This document shows positions 40,301 through 51,470 of a stretch of 64,000 bases of DNA, piece after piece. Position 1 is the stretch's first letter, and each line of letters opens with the position of its first letter. The notes below the pieces were generated by a model. That model was not told the DNA's origin. It made no database searches and was given only the letters and a program-made list of their open reading frames with translations. A program made the translations under genes and the position numbers. Source of the DNA: Macropodus opercularis (Eukaryota; Chordata; Actinopteri; Anabantiformes; Osphronemidae); NCBI GenBank assembly GCA_030770545.1, contig CM061098.1:5784001-5848000 (forward strand), in the 5' to 3' direction.

Positions 40301-43177
40301 CGATGCTGTCAGTAACTGGCGTCAAGCCTCAGTGTGATTTGCTTAGTGACTTGCTGCTTTTCCGCATGCACTTTTTGAACTATAGTTGTTTACCCACCAG
40401 TTGTGTCAGCTTCAGTTATTGACTTGATCTATAAAAAGAAGAATTCAAAGACTATATAAAAATAAAATGCTTGTATTGAAAAAACTATGTGTTCCGATGT
40501 ACCAAAAAATCCAATCGCACACATTCCGTTAGCAGCATCGTTTCCAACTCATTGTCTAACCCATCGGTTCTGGCCTCGGCGCTGTTGTCTTGCTCTGTGT
40601 TGGTGAGCGTCGACAGTAGCCTCCTCTGAGGACAGTTAGAAAAGAAGAGCAGAAACTGACAAACAGGGTCAGGGCAACCAAAGGCTCCGCAATCTTGTAC
40701 CTTGAGACCCATCGCCTCTGCTCCCTGCTCTGCTTCAAGTCCAAGTGACGTGTATAGCAGACACAGCTCGGACAGAATACTTCTGAAACTGAAAGGACTT
40801 AAAGAAGGGAATTCTTGTTTGAGTGAGACAACTTAATAGAGAGAATATGAAGGGGGGCATATAGAAAGAGAATCGTAAAGGGAATACTGCGTGTGAGAGA
40901 GACAATGGTGGGGGAAAAAACAGGAAGAAACCAAAAATGATTGAAGAACACACGCAAGACAAATCTCAAACTTTGAGTTCCTGGAGCAAAAGGGTGAAGG
41001 GTGGGTCTTGTCTTGGACATTTTGGCGTCCACTGTATATACTCTAGAGGTATGTGTGTGTTTGCATGCTCGTTGTGTGTTGTGTTAGATGAACACTGCCA
41101 TACCAGTTGCGTAGCTGTAGGATAGAGTGCGTCAGGCTCCATCAATATGACGTGTCTTTGATGTGGAAATACAAGGAGCAAACACCCAGCCAGCCTCACT
41201 CCAGTCCTCAGCAGGACACATCTACCACTGTGCCTGTGCATACATGTGTGTTTGAGAGAGGAGGGAAGTAGAGACAGAGAAACACAAAGAGCCACAAGCC
41301 ACAACAAGCTCCACAAGTTTAGCTCAGAGGTTTTTAACCACGATTCTGCAAAGAAGACAACAGTTTGGACCTGAACGCTGCTGAGCTGAGGCACTGGTGC
41401 TGCAGAAGGGATATAACACAGAATGCTGTGAAGATGGCGTGAACAAGCATCGTCATATATCCAGTGAGGTTACTGTGTTTTTTGACGATAAACTGCAACA
41501 TAAATGTTTGGATGGTGTTGTCATGAACCTGTTCTGAGGTTTAAAGCATTGTACATACTGGCGGTTTTCATTATATCCTTCAGCGTAATCCTCCATCTTG
41601 ACCAATCGGCCATTGTTGACAGGGCATTTTAAATGAAGCTCCAGCTCCAGCAGAACTGAGAAACTGGCTGCGTTAGTACTTTCTGATGAAATGTTCTTGC
41701 TCAGTTTCACGAGTATGTCTACACCATATGGAATTAAGGCTAGATTTGTCCTAGGAAGTTTTAAATTAATAAATGTATTTATTTGAAAACAAGTCTTCTC
41801 CAACTCAAAACTCAACGTCCATACAGCACAACAATATGTCTTACTTTTACATTCCCTGAGTTTTCACACATTCAGAAGTGGAGTGAGGGCAAAGATGAGA
41901 TGTAGGCAGTCTGACAGTAGCAAGGGGGATAGAACAGGTTCAGGCAGACGAGGAGGAGGAGAGATGGAAGGATGGGTCCATCCATGGGGCGTGTGTGCCG
42001 GCTTGCTGCTAACCTGGACGGAGCTGTATTTTGGCCAACGCCTCGCTATTGCCTCTTCAATCATGTGGGTAAATGCCAAGAAACCTCACACAGATGTATC
42101 TGACAATGATTTATTTATGTGCACATGACACAGAAGAAGAGTTACAGTAATAGTCTATTGAGAGAAAGGTCCCTGGATGCCTACCAAGGTGACAGAATGA
42201 GCAACAGTAAATAAAGGCTCTGTACGGTAACGGTGGTGGCTGCATAATAATAGCAGATTGGTCCGAAACAACGATATCTTGAAAACCGTTTGGCTCTGAC
42301 AATCACGGGCTACATGCTGTACCACCAGCCTGCGTAAGTTGCCAAGGCGACTGCACATGAGCACTAATGGCCTATAACTGTACCCATGATGGAGCGAAGT
42401 AGAAGCTGCAGCAGCTAAGTAGTAACATAAAGAAGCAAAAATTACACTTCGCTTTATTGGCTGACAATAAAAGTGTCAATGCATTTTCAGCTTTGATGCA
42501 GGTGTTGTAAGAGGAATAACTTAGGAAGGAAGGTGAAAGTGCTGGAGCTGTTCTTCTGCATGCGTAACAAGCAGATGTTTGTGTTGTTGTGAAGTCGCAC
42601 CGCCCTCATCCCACCCAGAGTGCCAGTCTTAGACCGTCCAAGCGCAGTCTCCATGAGGTCAGTGGCGGCTGTGATAATGCTTAACTGATGCCGGCTGTCA
42701 ATAGCCATTCACCAGGAGAAAAGTGCTCCGCCTGTTCAGTAAATTACACAGTGCGACGTGAGCTGTGAGGTTCAAAACAATCTGACCCCACTGTTGTTGG
42801 GAGAAACAATAGAACAATGACTGCAATCAGCTTTTCCAACAACCATCTGTGTCATGCTGCTGACTACAAAACACCTTTCCATTACTCCAGGGCTGCAGCT
42901 ATTAGCTCACCGTGCCATTGACTCCGAAGTGAGATGGAGAGGTTATTGTAATGGTACATTAGATTGTCTCTGACCCTTCTTTATCCAGTGCTGTTTTTTG
43001 TTTTGTTTTGTTGACCTTGACATGGGAGGTCTGTCCAAATGCTGTAAAGCTTCTGAAGTGATGTCTCACAACAGTGTATGTGTTTTTTTGTTTTTTTTTC
43101 ATAAATGAACTCATGTATGAGGCATCACATCACTGACCTCAGCAGCTGTATGTTTATGTTTTAGATGATGACGATTT

Positions 43178-43186
43178 TTCCTTAAC
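43178..43186 (+). other. diaph2: U12-type branch-point sequence
   Basis: TTCCTTAAC is an exact match to the U12 snRNA-complementary branch site of minor introns. The branch adenosine would be 43184 or 43185, about 15 bases before the terminal AC at 43199-43200, within the short distance typical of this class. No long polypyrimidine tract is needed. Confidence 0.93.
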
Positions 43187-43200
43187 TCTGTTCTTCTCAC

Positions 43201-43365
43201 GGCTTCTGCAAGCATGCCCGGGAGCAATATGAAAAACTGTCCACCATGCACAAGAACATGCAGAAGCTTTATGAGAACATAGGCAGCTATTTCGCCTTCG
43301 ACCCTCATTCGGTGAGCGTGGAGGATTTCTTTGGAGAACTCGCCAACTTCCGCATGCTCTTCATG
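43201..43365 (+). CDS. diaph2: diaph2 exon B: C-terminal end of FH2 domain
   Basis: This exon of 55 codons (165 bp, phase 0 at both ends) encodes the last helices of FH2. It opens GFCKHAREQYEKLSTMHKN, continues with KLYENIGSYFAFDP and VSVEDFFGELANFRMLFM, and stops at an ATG/GTGAGT donor. The EQYEKL, LYENIG.YF.FDP and EEFF/EDFF..L..FR patterns are hallmarks of Diaphanous-family FH2 ends. REQYEKLSTMH, and FFGEL close to the FFGDL I recall, fit DIAPH2 better than DIAPH1 or DIAPH3. The start is set by the AC acceptor of the minor-class intron: GGC follows directly, and joining it to exon A gives EKMS-GFCKHA, parallel to EKMT-SFxKxA in mammalian relatives. There is no AG acceptor at this boundary, which supports AT-AC splicing. 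The frame contains no stop or frameshift. Confidence 0.95.
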
Positions 43366-45509
43366 GTGAGTACACAGCAGTTCTTCACAGTACACACATA
43401 CAAACACAAGCCACGACATCCTGTGCACAATACGTAAAAGCAAAAATTATGATTTTATGGGCTAAAAATTCCAGAAAAGTTTTTAGGTTGAGAAAGTGAA
43501 TCATGTTTTGTGGACACTTATTTTGGTTTTATTTCCCTTTGGTAGGCCCTGACAGGTTTTACAGTTTTCCTTTTAAGTTCCAGCACAGTTCTCTAAAGGA
43601 ATGTAACTGCACTCACCTGCTGCGTGACTTCCTTCCACATGTCATCTTTTAGTAGGTCATAATGCCACTGTGTCTGCCAAAGGTTTTTTTTTTGTCTCTT
43701 TCTATTTAAAATGTCATCTATAACCTCACTAGCTTCACTTTCATCAGCACCATCTGAGTCTCCAAGGTTAGATGTTTAAAATGTTCACAGACTAACCCCA
43801 TTGTTCTAGTAAATGTGGGAATTATGATACAGTGTAGGCTGTAGTGGTGTTTACTAATAACATGCATTGCCTGTTTATTGGCTTTAGCCTGAGACAACCT
43901 GAGCGTCTGACATGTTGTCCTGCAGAATTTCTCTCTTTATTGTTATTTATTTTCAGAATCTTCTACTGTAAAAAGACAGAGAGCTAATACATTTGCTTCT
44001 AATATCTGAAGGAAGAGAATATGAGAACATGTGTGAGTCCTTAACCTGTTGCACACGATGCAAATCTCTACTAAAATTCTAAACATCAGACATGTCAATT
44101 ATGCCTCCGTTGAGCTAAGCTGTTACAATACATTTTTAAACAACATATTACATCATTGCATTCGTGGCTTCCATTTTACTAGGTTGGTAGAGAGCATACA
44201 CAGGTGAGAAAGATTCATGGATAAAATTAAAATTGTAAATGTGGGTCTTGTCTGTGTTAAATGAAGTGTGTTACTGAGAGCAGTGCACACTGGGAAACCA
44301 GATTAGCTGTAAAAGGGATGATATTAACACCAGGGTAAACACCACATTATCCCAGAACAAAGCACGAGCTCCTCTGTGCTTCTGTTAAACATTTATTCAA
44401 GCGTCTTTGCTTTTCTACCTTCTGCAGTTGATCCTTCCCTCCTGGCACCGCCCCAAAGATTCCTGGTGCCAGGATGATGACATGGTGTCCAGAAGGCACG
44501 CTCTTAGTCTTCACAACCTATTACGGTGAATGGCAAGGTCCCCTTGTCTGGATCCTTCCCCTCTCTTTAGTCTGATCCCCATCTGAAACCAACTTTTCAT
44601 TCCCAATGATCAAAGTGCACCAGCACACAACACAACGCTCCCCCAAGGATTCCAGAGTTGTGTATCTCTAAAAGAGGCATCCACCCAAGAAAATAAATTA
44701 TTCTCTCAAGCAAATAGCTGCATATGAATATTTATTACTGATTTAAACTTTCCTGCTATGGATAAGAGGAAGGAAGTGAGTGGGATAAAGTATTGTGGTT
44801 GAAATGGGGGGAGCTGGTTATAAGTTAATGTATTCATATAAAAACAATCCTTTAATCACCACATTCTTCAGATATTATTTATAGTTTCTGGCTCTTCAGC
44901 TCTGCTGACAGAAAGGCTAATCCCATCTGCTTGCGGAGCACAAGGAATCAACGCCTGTTTCTACTTTCTACGTTTTTATTTTCTCACCCTGTGAAACCAA
45001 CTGAGCTGCTTTTCAGCCTCTTCCTTAGCTGTTCTTGTCAGTGAACGGATTTCAGGGAGATGTCAGTTAGTTTATCTTGGACAAAGTCAGCCTACATCAA
45101 CATTACTGATTTGTTCCAAATGGCAAATCAAATGAACACTACAACTTCTTGTCAGTTAATAATGTACAAAGGGCTCTGAATTTAACTTCTTGATATGCCT
45201 GGTGTGCCTCAGACTTTCATTCCAATATTGAGACACTGAGTTGTTAGACTTAGATGAAACATCTTCAGCAACTTCTGTCTGTGTTCCATTGCCCTGTGTA
45301 ATGCATTCGCAGCACAAAGCATCGGCTGTATTAAAGAATCCTGTTGCAATACAGTCGCCCTAAATTGCTTTTACTTAAAAGCTTGGGCTTAATGCACCCG
45401 GCCAACATGAGGCATTTGAGTAAACGCACTGACAGACAGTCCTCACAGAACTGAATGTAACTGATAAGAGAATCCATTAACTCTATTTTCCCTCTGTTTT
45501 ATTCACTTT

Positions 45510-45537
45510 CCCCCCCACAATCCCAACCCACCCCCCC
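45510..45537 (-). repeat. G-quadruplex-type run (G-rich on minus strand)
   Basis: On the plus strand four C-runs of 7, 3, 3 and 7 bases are separated by spacers of 5, 2 and 1 bases. The minus strand therefore meets the usual G3+N1-7 quadruplex rule. Folding is inferred from the pattern only. Confidence 0.75.
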
Positions 45538-46029
45538 TTTTTCTGTGGCCAGTGAAATATTTGATTTCAACACATGGAGTCAGTATTCCTATAGTCCAGC
45601 AATTTGTTAATTTAATGCTGCTGCCATATTCTGAAATAGAGTATGAGTGAAATGCAATCTCGGGGTCTGTATGTGTAATCCTGACCAGGAGCGCTGGGGA
45701 TGAGGATTTTTCCATTAATGAGTTATCAAAGCGCAGCAGATGGGCTGGGATGAGCTAACAGTCTTCCTTGTTAACGGAGTGACTTTTTAATAAGACCACA
45801 AGACCAAGACCAGGTTCGCAAAGTAACAAGATAGAGCATCTAAGAGATTAGAACGATGATCTGTGTTTATTTCTGCTTGTGGGTGCATCCATCCACATTT
45901 GAGCCTATTTGATATTTCTAAAGCTTCATAATTCCCACACAATATGACATATTATCATAATCATGCCACTCCCGCTGAAGATTATGCTCTGACTGTGCCA
46001 CTCTTCCCACCTTCTTGATGAATCACTGT

Positions 46030-46056
46030 CATGTTTTACTGTAACATGTTTTACTG
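46030..46056. repeat. Short tandem duplication (period 15)
   Basis: The 12-mer CATGTTTTACTG occurs twice, separated by TAA. This is a two-copy local duplication of the kind produced by replication slippage, with no sign of function. Confidence 0.8.
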
Positions 46057-47924
46057 ACACTAGTGTGACCAGCCATTAGAATCATGGCACCAGATTTTGC
46101 AGGTCATCTATCAATATGCTAATCTGTCTCTACCAGCAGAGCAGAAGTCCTGCAATCTGTAACCTATAACTTCTGGAAGCCACTTCCCCTCCACATCCTG
46201 GCACACAGTGTAACAGATGGCTAATAAACACAATTGCTGCTTAAAGCTCAGGCACAGTGGTGTTTGTAAAATTCAAATGAGATATAGCAGTGACACTCTC
46301 TGTGTGAGATCACTGGTGCAACCGAGCACTTAGAAATACTCATCGCTGCCTCATTGGACTGGCAAGCGTGTATGCATGGGAGGGGAGTCATGCTGTGGGA
46401 GATGTATTGTGTTGTGCAGGGTCAAGGAAGAACACCAAACACATTTCATGAATTATTTAAAGAACAGACCTGGAAAGGGGACAACGCTACCTGGCCCTTG
46501 TTGGGAGACTGGACCAGTGGGCTGCACAGCATTCAGGTTTGCAGCCAGGCATAGCTGCGTACAACTTCCACCTCAGACATGGTGGAGGCCCCGAGTGTGA
46601 CATACACTCACTTCGTCTCATTGCCTCTGAACCTAAAAGCGAGAATGTGCTGTTTCCATAGTGTTGTTGACAACCCCAGCTGTCATTAAGGCACTGTTAT
46701 GAAAATCACAAGTTTTGTTTTCTCTGTAGAGATTTTATATTCTAAGTATAAATTTACATCCCCGAACAAAATATATACAGCACCTGCAACTCATTTCACT
46801 GCATACTGCTGGGTTTCACAGTTCATCATCACGGAAGGGAATCGTTTGACTATTTGGTTTTCAGTTAGCATTCATAAACCAAAGTAAATAACAAATGACT
46901 AAAATGTATAAACCACTGAAGAAAAATTAATTATTTGGCATGAATCTAGAAACGACCAAATTAATTCATTTTTTGTGAATCGTTTTTATTGTCTTGGTGC
47001 TAAATGACCTCAGAAGACGACAGGAGCTCACTAATCATGCTCCTGCTGGAACCGTTTGACCTTGTTAACTGAACTGAATGCGCATGTGAATGTGGGTGTG
47101 CATTTATATCTATTACCCTCGGCTGGAAGACGCGCTATCATTATCATTATTACATTATCCTTTACAGTGTTGAGGAACTGAGACATGCTGGAGCTTTCGC
47201 TGTGATGATTTTCATGACGAAGTGCCAAAAATAATCGGGTCACCTGAGGTCACATTGTAAATACTATACTACAATTCTGATGATCTTGACCTACATGAGA
47301 GTAGCTTAGAGACAAAACAATGTGCTTGGGTTGTCCTCAACATCCTCAGCGTAATTGAGTGGATGTGAAAGACTTCTTTTTTTAATGTATTTGTTGCTAT
47401 GGCAATTAGAGGTGTTGTTTGATTAGAGCAACATAATTATGCTGCATAATCTTGTTTACAGTCAAAATTAGTTGTTTGTTTAAAATAAGTTTTGCCGGCA
47501 GTATTTTATATGTAATCTGCATAATTTAACTTCCAACTCAGGCTGGAGATGTTGAGCGATTCAGTGATATTGCTTTGAAAATGAATTGAATCCTGTCACG
47601 GACGAGGACAGAAATCAATTTGATTCTGGCCGCCAGTCGTGCCCATCACTTACACAAAACGTCTATGTTTAACCGTTGCATTACCAATTGCATTCCTCAG
47701 TTCAACCATGGCACCGAAGACCAGCGGCAGACGCCGACAGACTGCATAGGGCAGAGCTGTGTAATTTAAGCTGCAGTAATGTAGAAAAAAATGCATATTG
47801 ATTTGTGATTGTAGCAGCTGACGAAGCAAAACAACGTGTGTTCACTTTTTATATTAGACACAACGAAACCACACAGTTATTATTGAGGTTTTGCTCCCTA
47901 TCTTGCTTCCTTACATCAGCATCA

Positions 47925-47964
47925 CTCCTCCCTCCCTCTCCCTCTCTCTCCCTCTCTCTCTCTT
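47925..47964. repeat. CT-rich polypyrimidine tract
   Basis: About 40 bases made almost only of C and T, with CTCC and CTCT sub-repeats. It lies about 1 kb upstream of the exon at 48951, too far to serve as that exon's own polypyrimidine tract. Confidence 0.8.
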
Positions 47965-48950
47965 TATTGCCCTTGTCATCTAACAAGGAGACACTGACAA
48001 TGAGGGCTCGTGTCCTTGGACATGGAGCAAAGCTCTGCTATTGACTGGCATGATGAGCTGCTCTTTCCTTGTTCCTTCCCTGCAATCCCCGTAATCCCTC
48101 TGTCTTAGCTGCCAACACGACACACACATCAGGACCACAGGGACATTAGATGGTCGGCCTGGGGGGCTGTCGCCACTTATTATATCAGTGCACAAACAGG
48201 GCCCTGCCTTCACTTACTGACACATACACACACAGTTTATATGCATACCTAATGGGGGACGCCATAGATAGAAGCAAAGATGACTGTATGCATGTACACA
48301 CATACAGCACAACACCTCTCACGTGTGCTAACACCTATGATGGCTCCTGTCAAGCGCTGTGCCACAGGCCTGGGATGGGAGGAGATTTCGTTGTCTCAAA
48401 AGGTCACGCACTTGCATCTTACTCTGTTCTGGCACAAGAACAAACTGTCACATTTGTAAAGGCTGAATCCGTACCGTTGATTATCTCTCTTTCTCTGACT
48501 CCTTCCTGACATTTCAGCCAGTCACGAAGGAGGAGGGTCATATCTTTTTCTTCCTCCTCAGAGACCGCATTGCTGCTGCACTTCTTTTCTTATTCAGTAG
48601 CTTTATTCTAGCATGGTGCTATATGTTGAATGATCATCTAACCTTCTTTTTACATGTATATAGCGTTGTGTTGATGTATTATTAGACTTGCCCTGTTAGT
48701 CATTGTAAATATGTAAAGCAGTATTGAAGCCTTACAGACAAATAGGCTTGTGTTAAAAACACAACACGAGGAAAAATGTATTGTTTATTCCAGCGGCTTA
48801 TCTCAAACTATCAAACCCTTCTCTGAATAAGAATTTGCTGATGGCATGGTGCTGTGTCTGAACACTGTACAGTAGCAAAGGAACTAAAAGAGTGGTGGGG
48901 GCCAGGTTCTGATTTTATCTGAATGTGTGCCTGTGTGTGTGTCTCATCAG

Positions 48951-49086
48951 GAAGCAGTGAAGGAGAACCACAAGAAGAGGGAGATGGAGGAGAAGATCAA
49001 GAGAGCCAAGCTGGCGAAGGAGAAAGCAGAGCGCGAGAAGCAGGAGCGCCAGCAAAAGAAGAAGCAGCTGATTGACATGAACAAAG
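48951..49086 (+). CDS. diaph2: diaph2 exon C: charged helix between FH2 and DAD
   Basis: This 136-bp exon starts in phase 0 and ends in phase 1. It encodes a highly charged, probably continuous alpha helix: EAVKENHKKREMEEKIKRAK, then LAKEKAEREKQERQQKKKQ, then LIDMNK. The helix follows FH2 and leads into the autoregulatory domain. EAV.EN.KRREMEEK and the KKKQLID.NK ending are, from memory, closest to DIAPH2, whereas DIAPH1 and DIAPH3 diverge in the last ten residues. The acceptor is TCATCAG. The donor at 49087 reads GTACGC, and the final G of the exon starts the codon finished by AG in the exon at 61860, giving glutamate. Strong lysine/glutamate bias is normal for this segment. The minus-strand open frames across it are shadows of the GAG/AAG-rich coding sequence. 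Confidence 0.95.
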
Positions 49087-50929
49087 GTACGCCACTTCTT
49101 TGCCGACACCACAGCGATGTGCAGGCAGGTGGGGAGGTTGGGGGAGGACAGCAGGAGGATGGAAAGGGGAAGGGGGGTTCATGGAAATGCTCTTCACACA
49201 GTTTGGAAGAAGAAGGTAGAAGGTAATGCACAGGAGTGGGTGGAGTCATCCTTTCTTCTTATTTTTACTCCCTTAGCCAAAACAATGCTTCAAAATGCTG
49301 CTTACAGCGTATTTATGTAGACAGAGACATGCCTTCCTGCAATGTGCACGTGCTTGTAGATACTGTAAAGAACAGTTAAATGACATATAAGTGTTACTGG
49401 TCAGCGGTCATATCATTCCTTGAATTTGAGAAGGTTTGCGGGCAGTGTTCTATATTTATTGTGGTGAATTGCTGAAATTACTCCACTGTCCTCCAGCAAT
49501 GCCAGTAAACCATGTATTGATTAGTGTAAGTTGCAGCTGTTCAGACATGAACATTTTGAGCGACAGAGCAGGATGCCTGTGTCTTGTTATGTTAGTGACA
49601 TTGCGAAGGAATTTCAAGCCTGAGGGGGCTTTGCAAGCAGTCAGTGTGGTCTTTTGTCCATTTTTTTTTTGACAAACAGACTGGGATTTTCACAATTCAC
49701 CAGCTTCTAAATGTCACCACCAGCCAAGGACCTCTCTGTAGCTCAGCCACATTGGGAAATGTGACAAGACAGTCTTCAGTATGCCATAAACTCTCCAAGA
49801 TAATTGATGCACGCTACAGTGTTTTTTTCCCTGAGCAGTGACCTCTTTGAAAGCTTCACTTTTAATAATCCAGCATGGCTGAGCTGAAGGAGGCTGTCTG
49901 CCCCTTTCTCTCATTCTAGCTAACCAGATGGAGGACGGTACAGAAGTAGGTATGATATTAAATATTTCTGCCAGAGCAGATTTTGATCTCAGTTGCTGAA
50001 TGCCATAATATGACTTGTATGAATAAAACATGGGGATGACATGGGCAGCGTTGCCTGCAGCCTTGGATATAGAGAGGATTGTCCTCCACACCAACACCTA
50101 GCTCGTTGGACTGTCGCGATCACAATGACCTTGCAAGGTATAAAATACATACTTTTAAATTCAAGACGTGCTTAGCCGATAGTGTTTTTTTTCCCTGTCA
50201 AGGTTCCTACTTGAATTGACTACACATTTTTATTAAACCTTGAATACCTCCTTTTTGTGTACTAACTTGTCTGTATGTGAAGCCTGGTCAGAGAAAGGAC
50301 AATCAAATGCAGAGCTTTTAAAATGGAAATCTGAATTTGAGCCAGCCGCAGGTTGGAGGTCACAGCGTATTGGTGTTCTGCTTCTTGTGTTCTATCCATT
50401 TATCTTTAAACATTTTAGTTGGAACACGCGAGGAGGATATTCCATGTTTTCTTGTCGAATATCATTCTTTCCTCTGTTTCTGCAGTTGACAGCCTTCGCT
50501 TCAGAATCTTAGCTCTTTGCTCGTCCAGTTCTAATACTGTGTGTGGTTCAGATACGATGGATTGTTTTCTGTGCACCCTGTTTACAGTTAGTTAATTATG
50601 TCCAGACTTATTCAGCATTAATCTTGCATTTTGAAGGCAAAGCCACCACCTGGTGCAGGTGTACAGTAAAAAACACACTGTTTTTAACTTTGCTGTTTTA
50701 ATGTTTTAAAACCAAAACCACTTTCACTTTGACAAACCATAGCTGTGTAAACTAGGTCCTGCAGTTTCTACTTGTCATGACAAAAAGCACATATGAAGTC
50801 TATTAGACTCCAATGTATGGAGAGCTCAGAGTGTAAGAGGTGGCCAAATGGTAAAAGGTTCGAACCACCGGGACTTTTCCTTCAGTGGGCTGTCAGGCTA
50901 GGCTAAGTAAGTGGGTAGGCGGGTCATTG

Positions 50930-51310
50930 GTTAGGGAGATGTGAGGAGCTTAAGAAGTGCTCTGCAGAGAATGGACACCTACTGGACAGACAACCCTCTC
51001 AGTAACACTCCATCAGTGAGGCTTCTTTGGTAGCGTGGCCATGCAGAAGACTGAGAGTATGAGGCACAAATTTGCTGGAGGTTACCAAATGACATTTAAA
51101 GGACTCTGTGGACAAGGAGAAATGCACAAAAAGATGTCTAATACGACAAAAGTACTGTGGGCGAACACCAGACACTGCTCATTACCTGGCTGAAATCCTC
51201 CTCACAGGGAAGGAAGCCGTTGCCAAATTGCACCATCGTGGTGCGTCTCAGTGGCAGGGCAGCGAGACCGGTCACCACAGAGGAAAGTATAAATGCAGCC
51301 AAATACTGAG
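50930..51310 (+). mobile_element. Degenerate Tc1-family transposase remnant
   Basis: The DNA follows the middle of a fish Tc1-type transposase gene on the plus strand, with many substitutions and indels. Landmarks in order are GTAGCGTGGCCATGCAGAAG near 51031 (the conserved RVARRKP region), CATTTAAAGGACTCT at 51093-51107 (encoding the conserved HLKDS), CCAGACACTGCTCATTACCT near 51168 (the P.TAH.LA motif), a remnant of the KHGGGS region near 51220, and GGAAAGTATAAATGCAGCCA near 51283 (the G.MN..KYR region). Stops and frame changes interrupt it, the N-terminal DNA-binding part and C-terminal half are not recognisable, and no terminal inverted repeats were found. It is an old, immobile fragment. 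Identification is by eye from family motifs. Confidence 0.7.
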
Positions 51311-51365
51311 CGTTCTTTGCCAAAATTTTTGCTTGTAATCTTACACTGTGGGGACAGTTCAAGTT

Positions 51366-51470
51366 TCACCAGAACAGCGACCTGCAGCTGAGTGGAGCAG
51401 TCGTCTGTAAAGCGTAGGAGTTCGAGTCGTAGTCCCAGTTTCTCCTGGCCAAGCGTCATAAAGTAGCACC
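51366..51470 (+). repeat. Possible tRNA-derived SINE fragment
   Basis: The string GGAGCAGTCGTCTGTAAAGC resembles the box-A side of fish tRNA-derived SINEs. GGAGTTCGAGTCGTAGTCCC about 20 bases further on resembles box B (GGTTCGANTCC), followed by TTTCTCCTGGCCAAG, similar to the SINE segment after the tRNA part. The arrangement is shortened and diverged, with no target-site duplication or tail identified. It lies just downstream of the Tc1 remnant, so the area may be a repeat graveyard. Confidence 0.35.

Larger units (their letters stand above)
18434..43200 (+). other. diaph2: Minor-class (U12) AT-AC intron, 24.8 kb
   Basis: The intron begins AT and ends AC. It carries the three signals of a U12-dependent intron: donor ATATCCTTT, branch site TTCCTTAAC at 43178-43186, and an AC acceptor 14 bases beyond the branch motif. 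It lies inside the FH2 coding region between FVEKMS and the GFCKHAREQYEKL segment. No other exon, tRNA gene or intact transposon was supported inside. Open frames such as those at 23257-23718 (+), 26330-26968 (-) and 38096-38662 (-) show no recognisable domain. Several stretches are dense in homeodomain-type TAATT motifs (for example 24940-25110), and a CpG-dense patch lies at 34220-34380. Low-complexity content includes a C-rich run near 35800-35815 and a short (TTTTG)n tract near 42995-43010. Translation past exon A into this intron meets a stop right after codon 18548-18550. Confidence 0.92.
43366..48950 (+). other. diaph2: Intron between FH2 end and charged helix exon (5.6 kb)
   Basis: A major-class intron with a GTGAGT donor and an acceptor GTCTCATCAG preceded by a TG-rich stretch. 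Both flanking exons are in phase 0. No further coding segment or transposon was recognised. Inside are a C-run cluster with G-quadruplex potential on the minus strand (45510-45537), a 15-bp-period tandem duplication (46030-46056) and a pyrimidine-rich CT tract (47925-47964). Confidence 0.88.

Noticed and set aside
43111..43443. 110-codon open frame on the minus strand over exon B
   Set aside because: Mirror frame of the conserved FH2 exon; conservation and splice sites belong to the plus strand.
48915..49249. Minus-strand leucine/serine-rich frames over exon C
   Set aside because: Complement of the GAG/AAG-rich lysine-glutamate helix exon, a well-known source of false open frames.
50860..50890. 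GGTTCGAACC box-B-like string as a tRNA gene
   Set aside because: The nearest box-A-like string is only about 15 bases upstream and no cloverleaf can be drawn.
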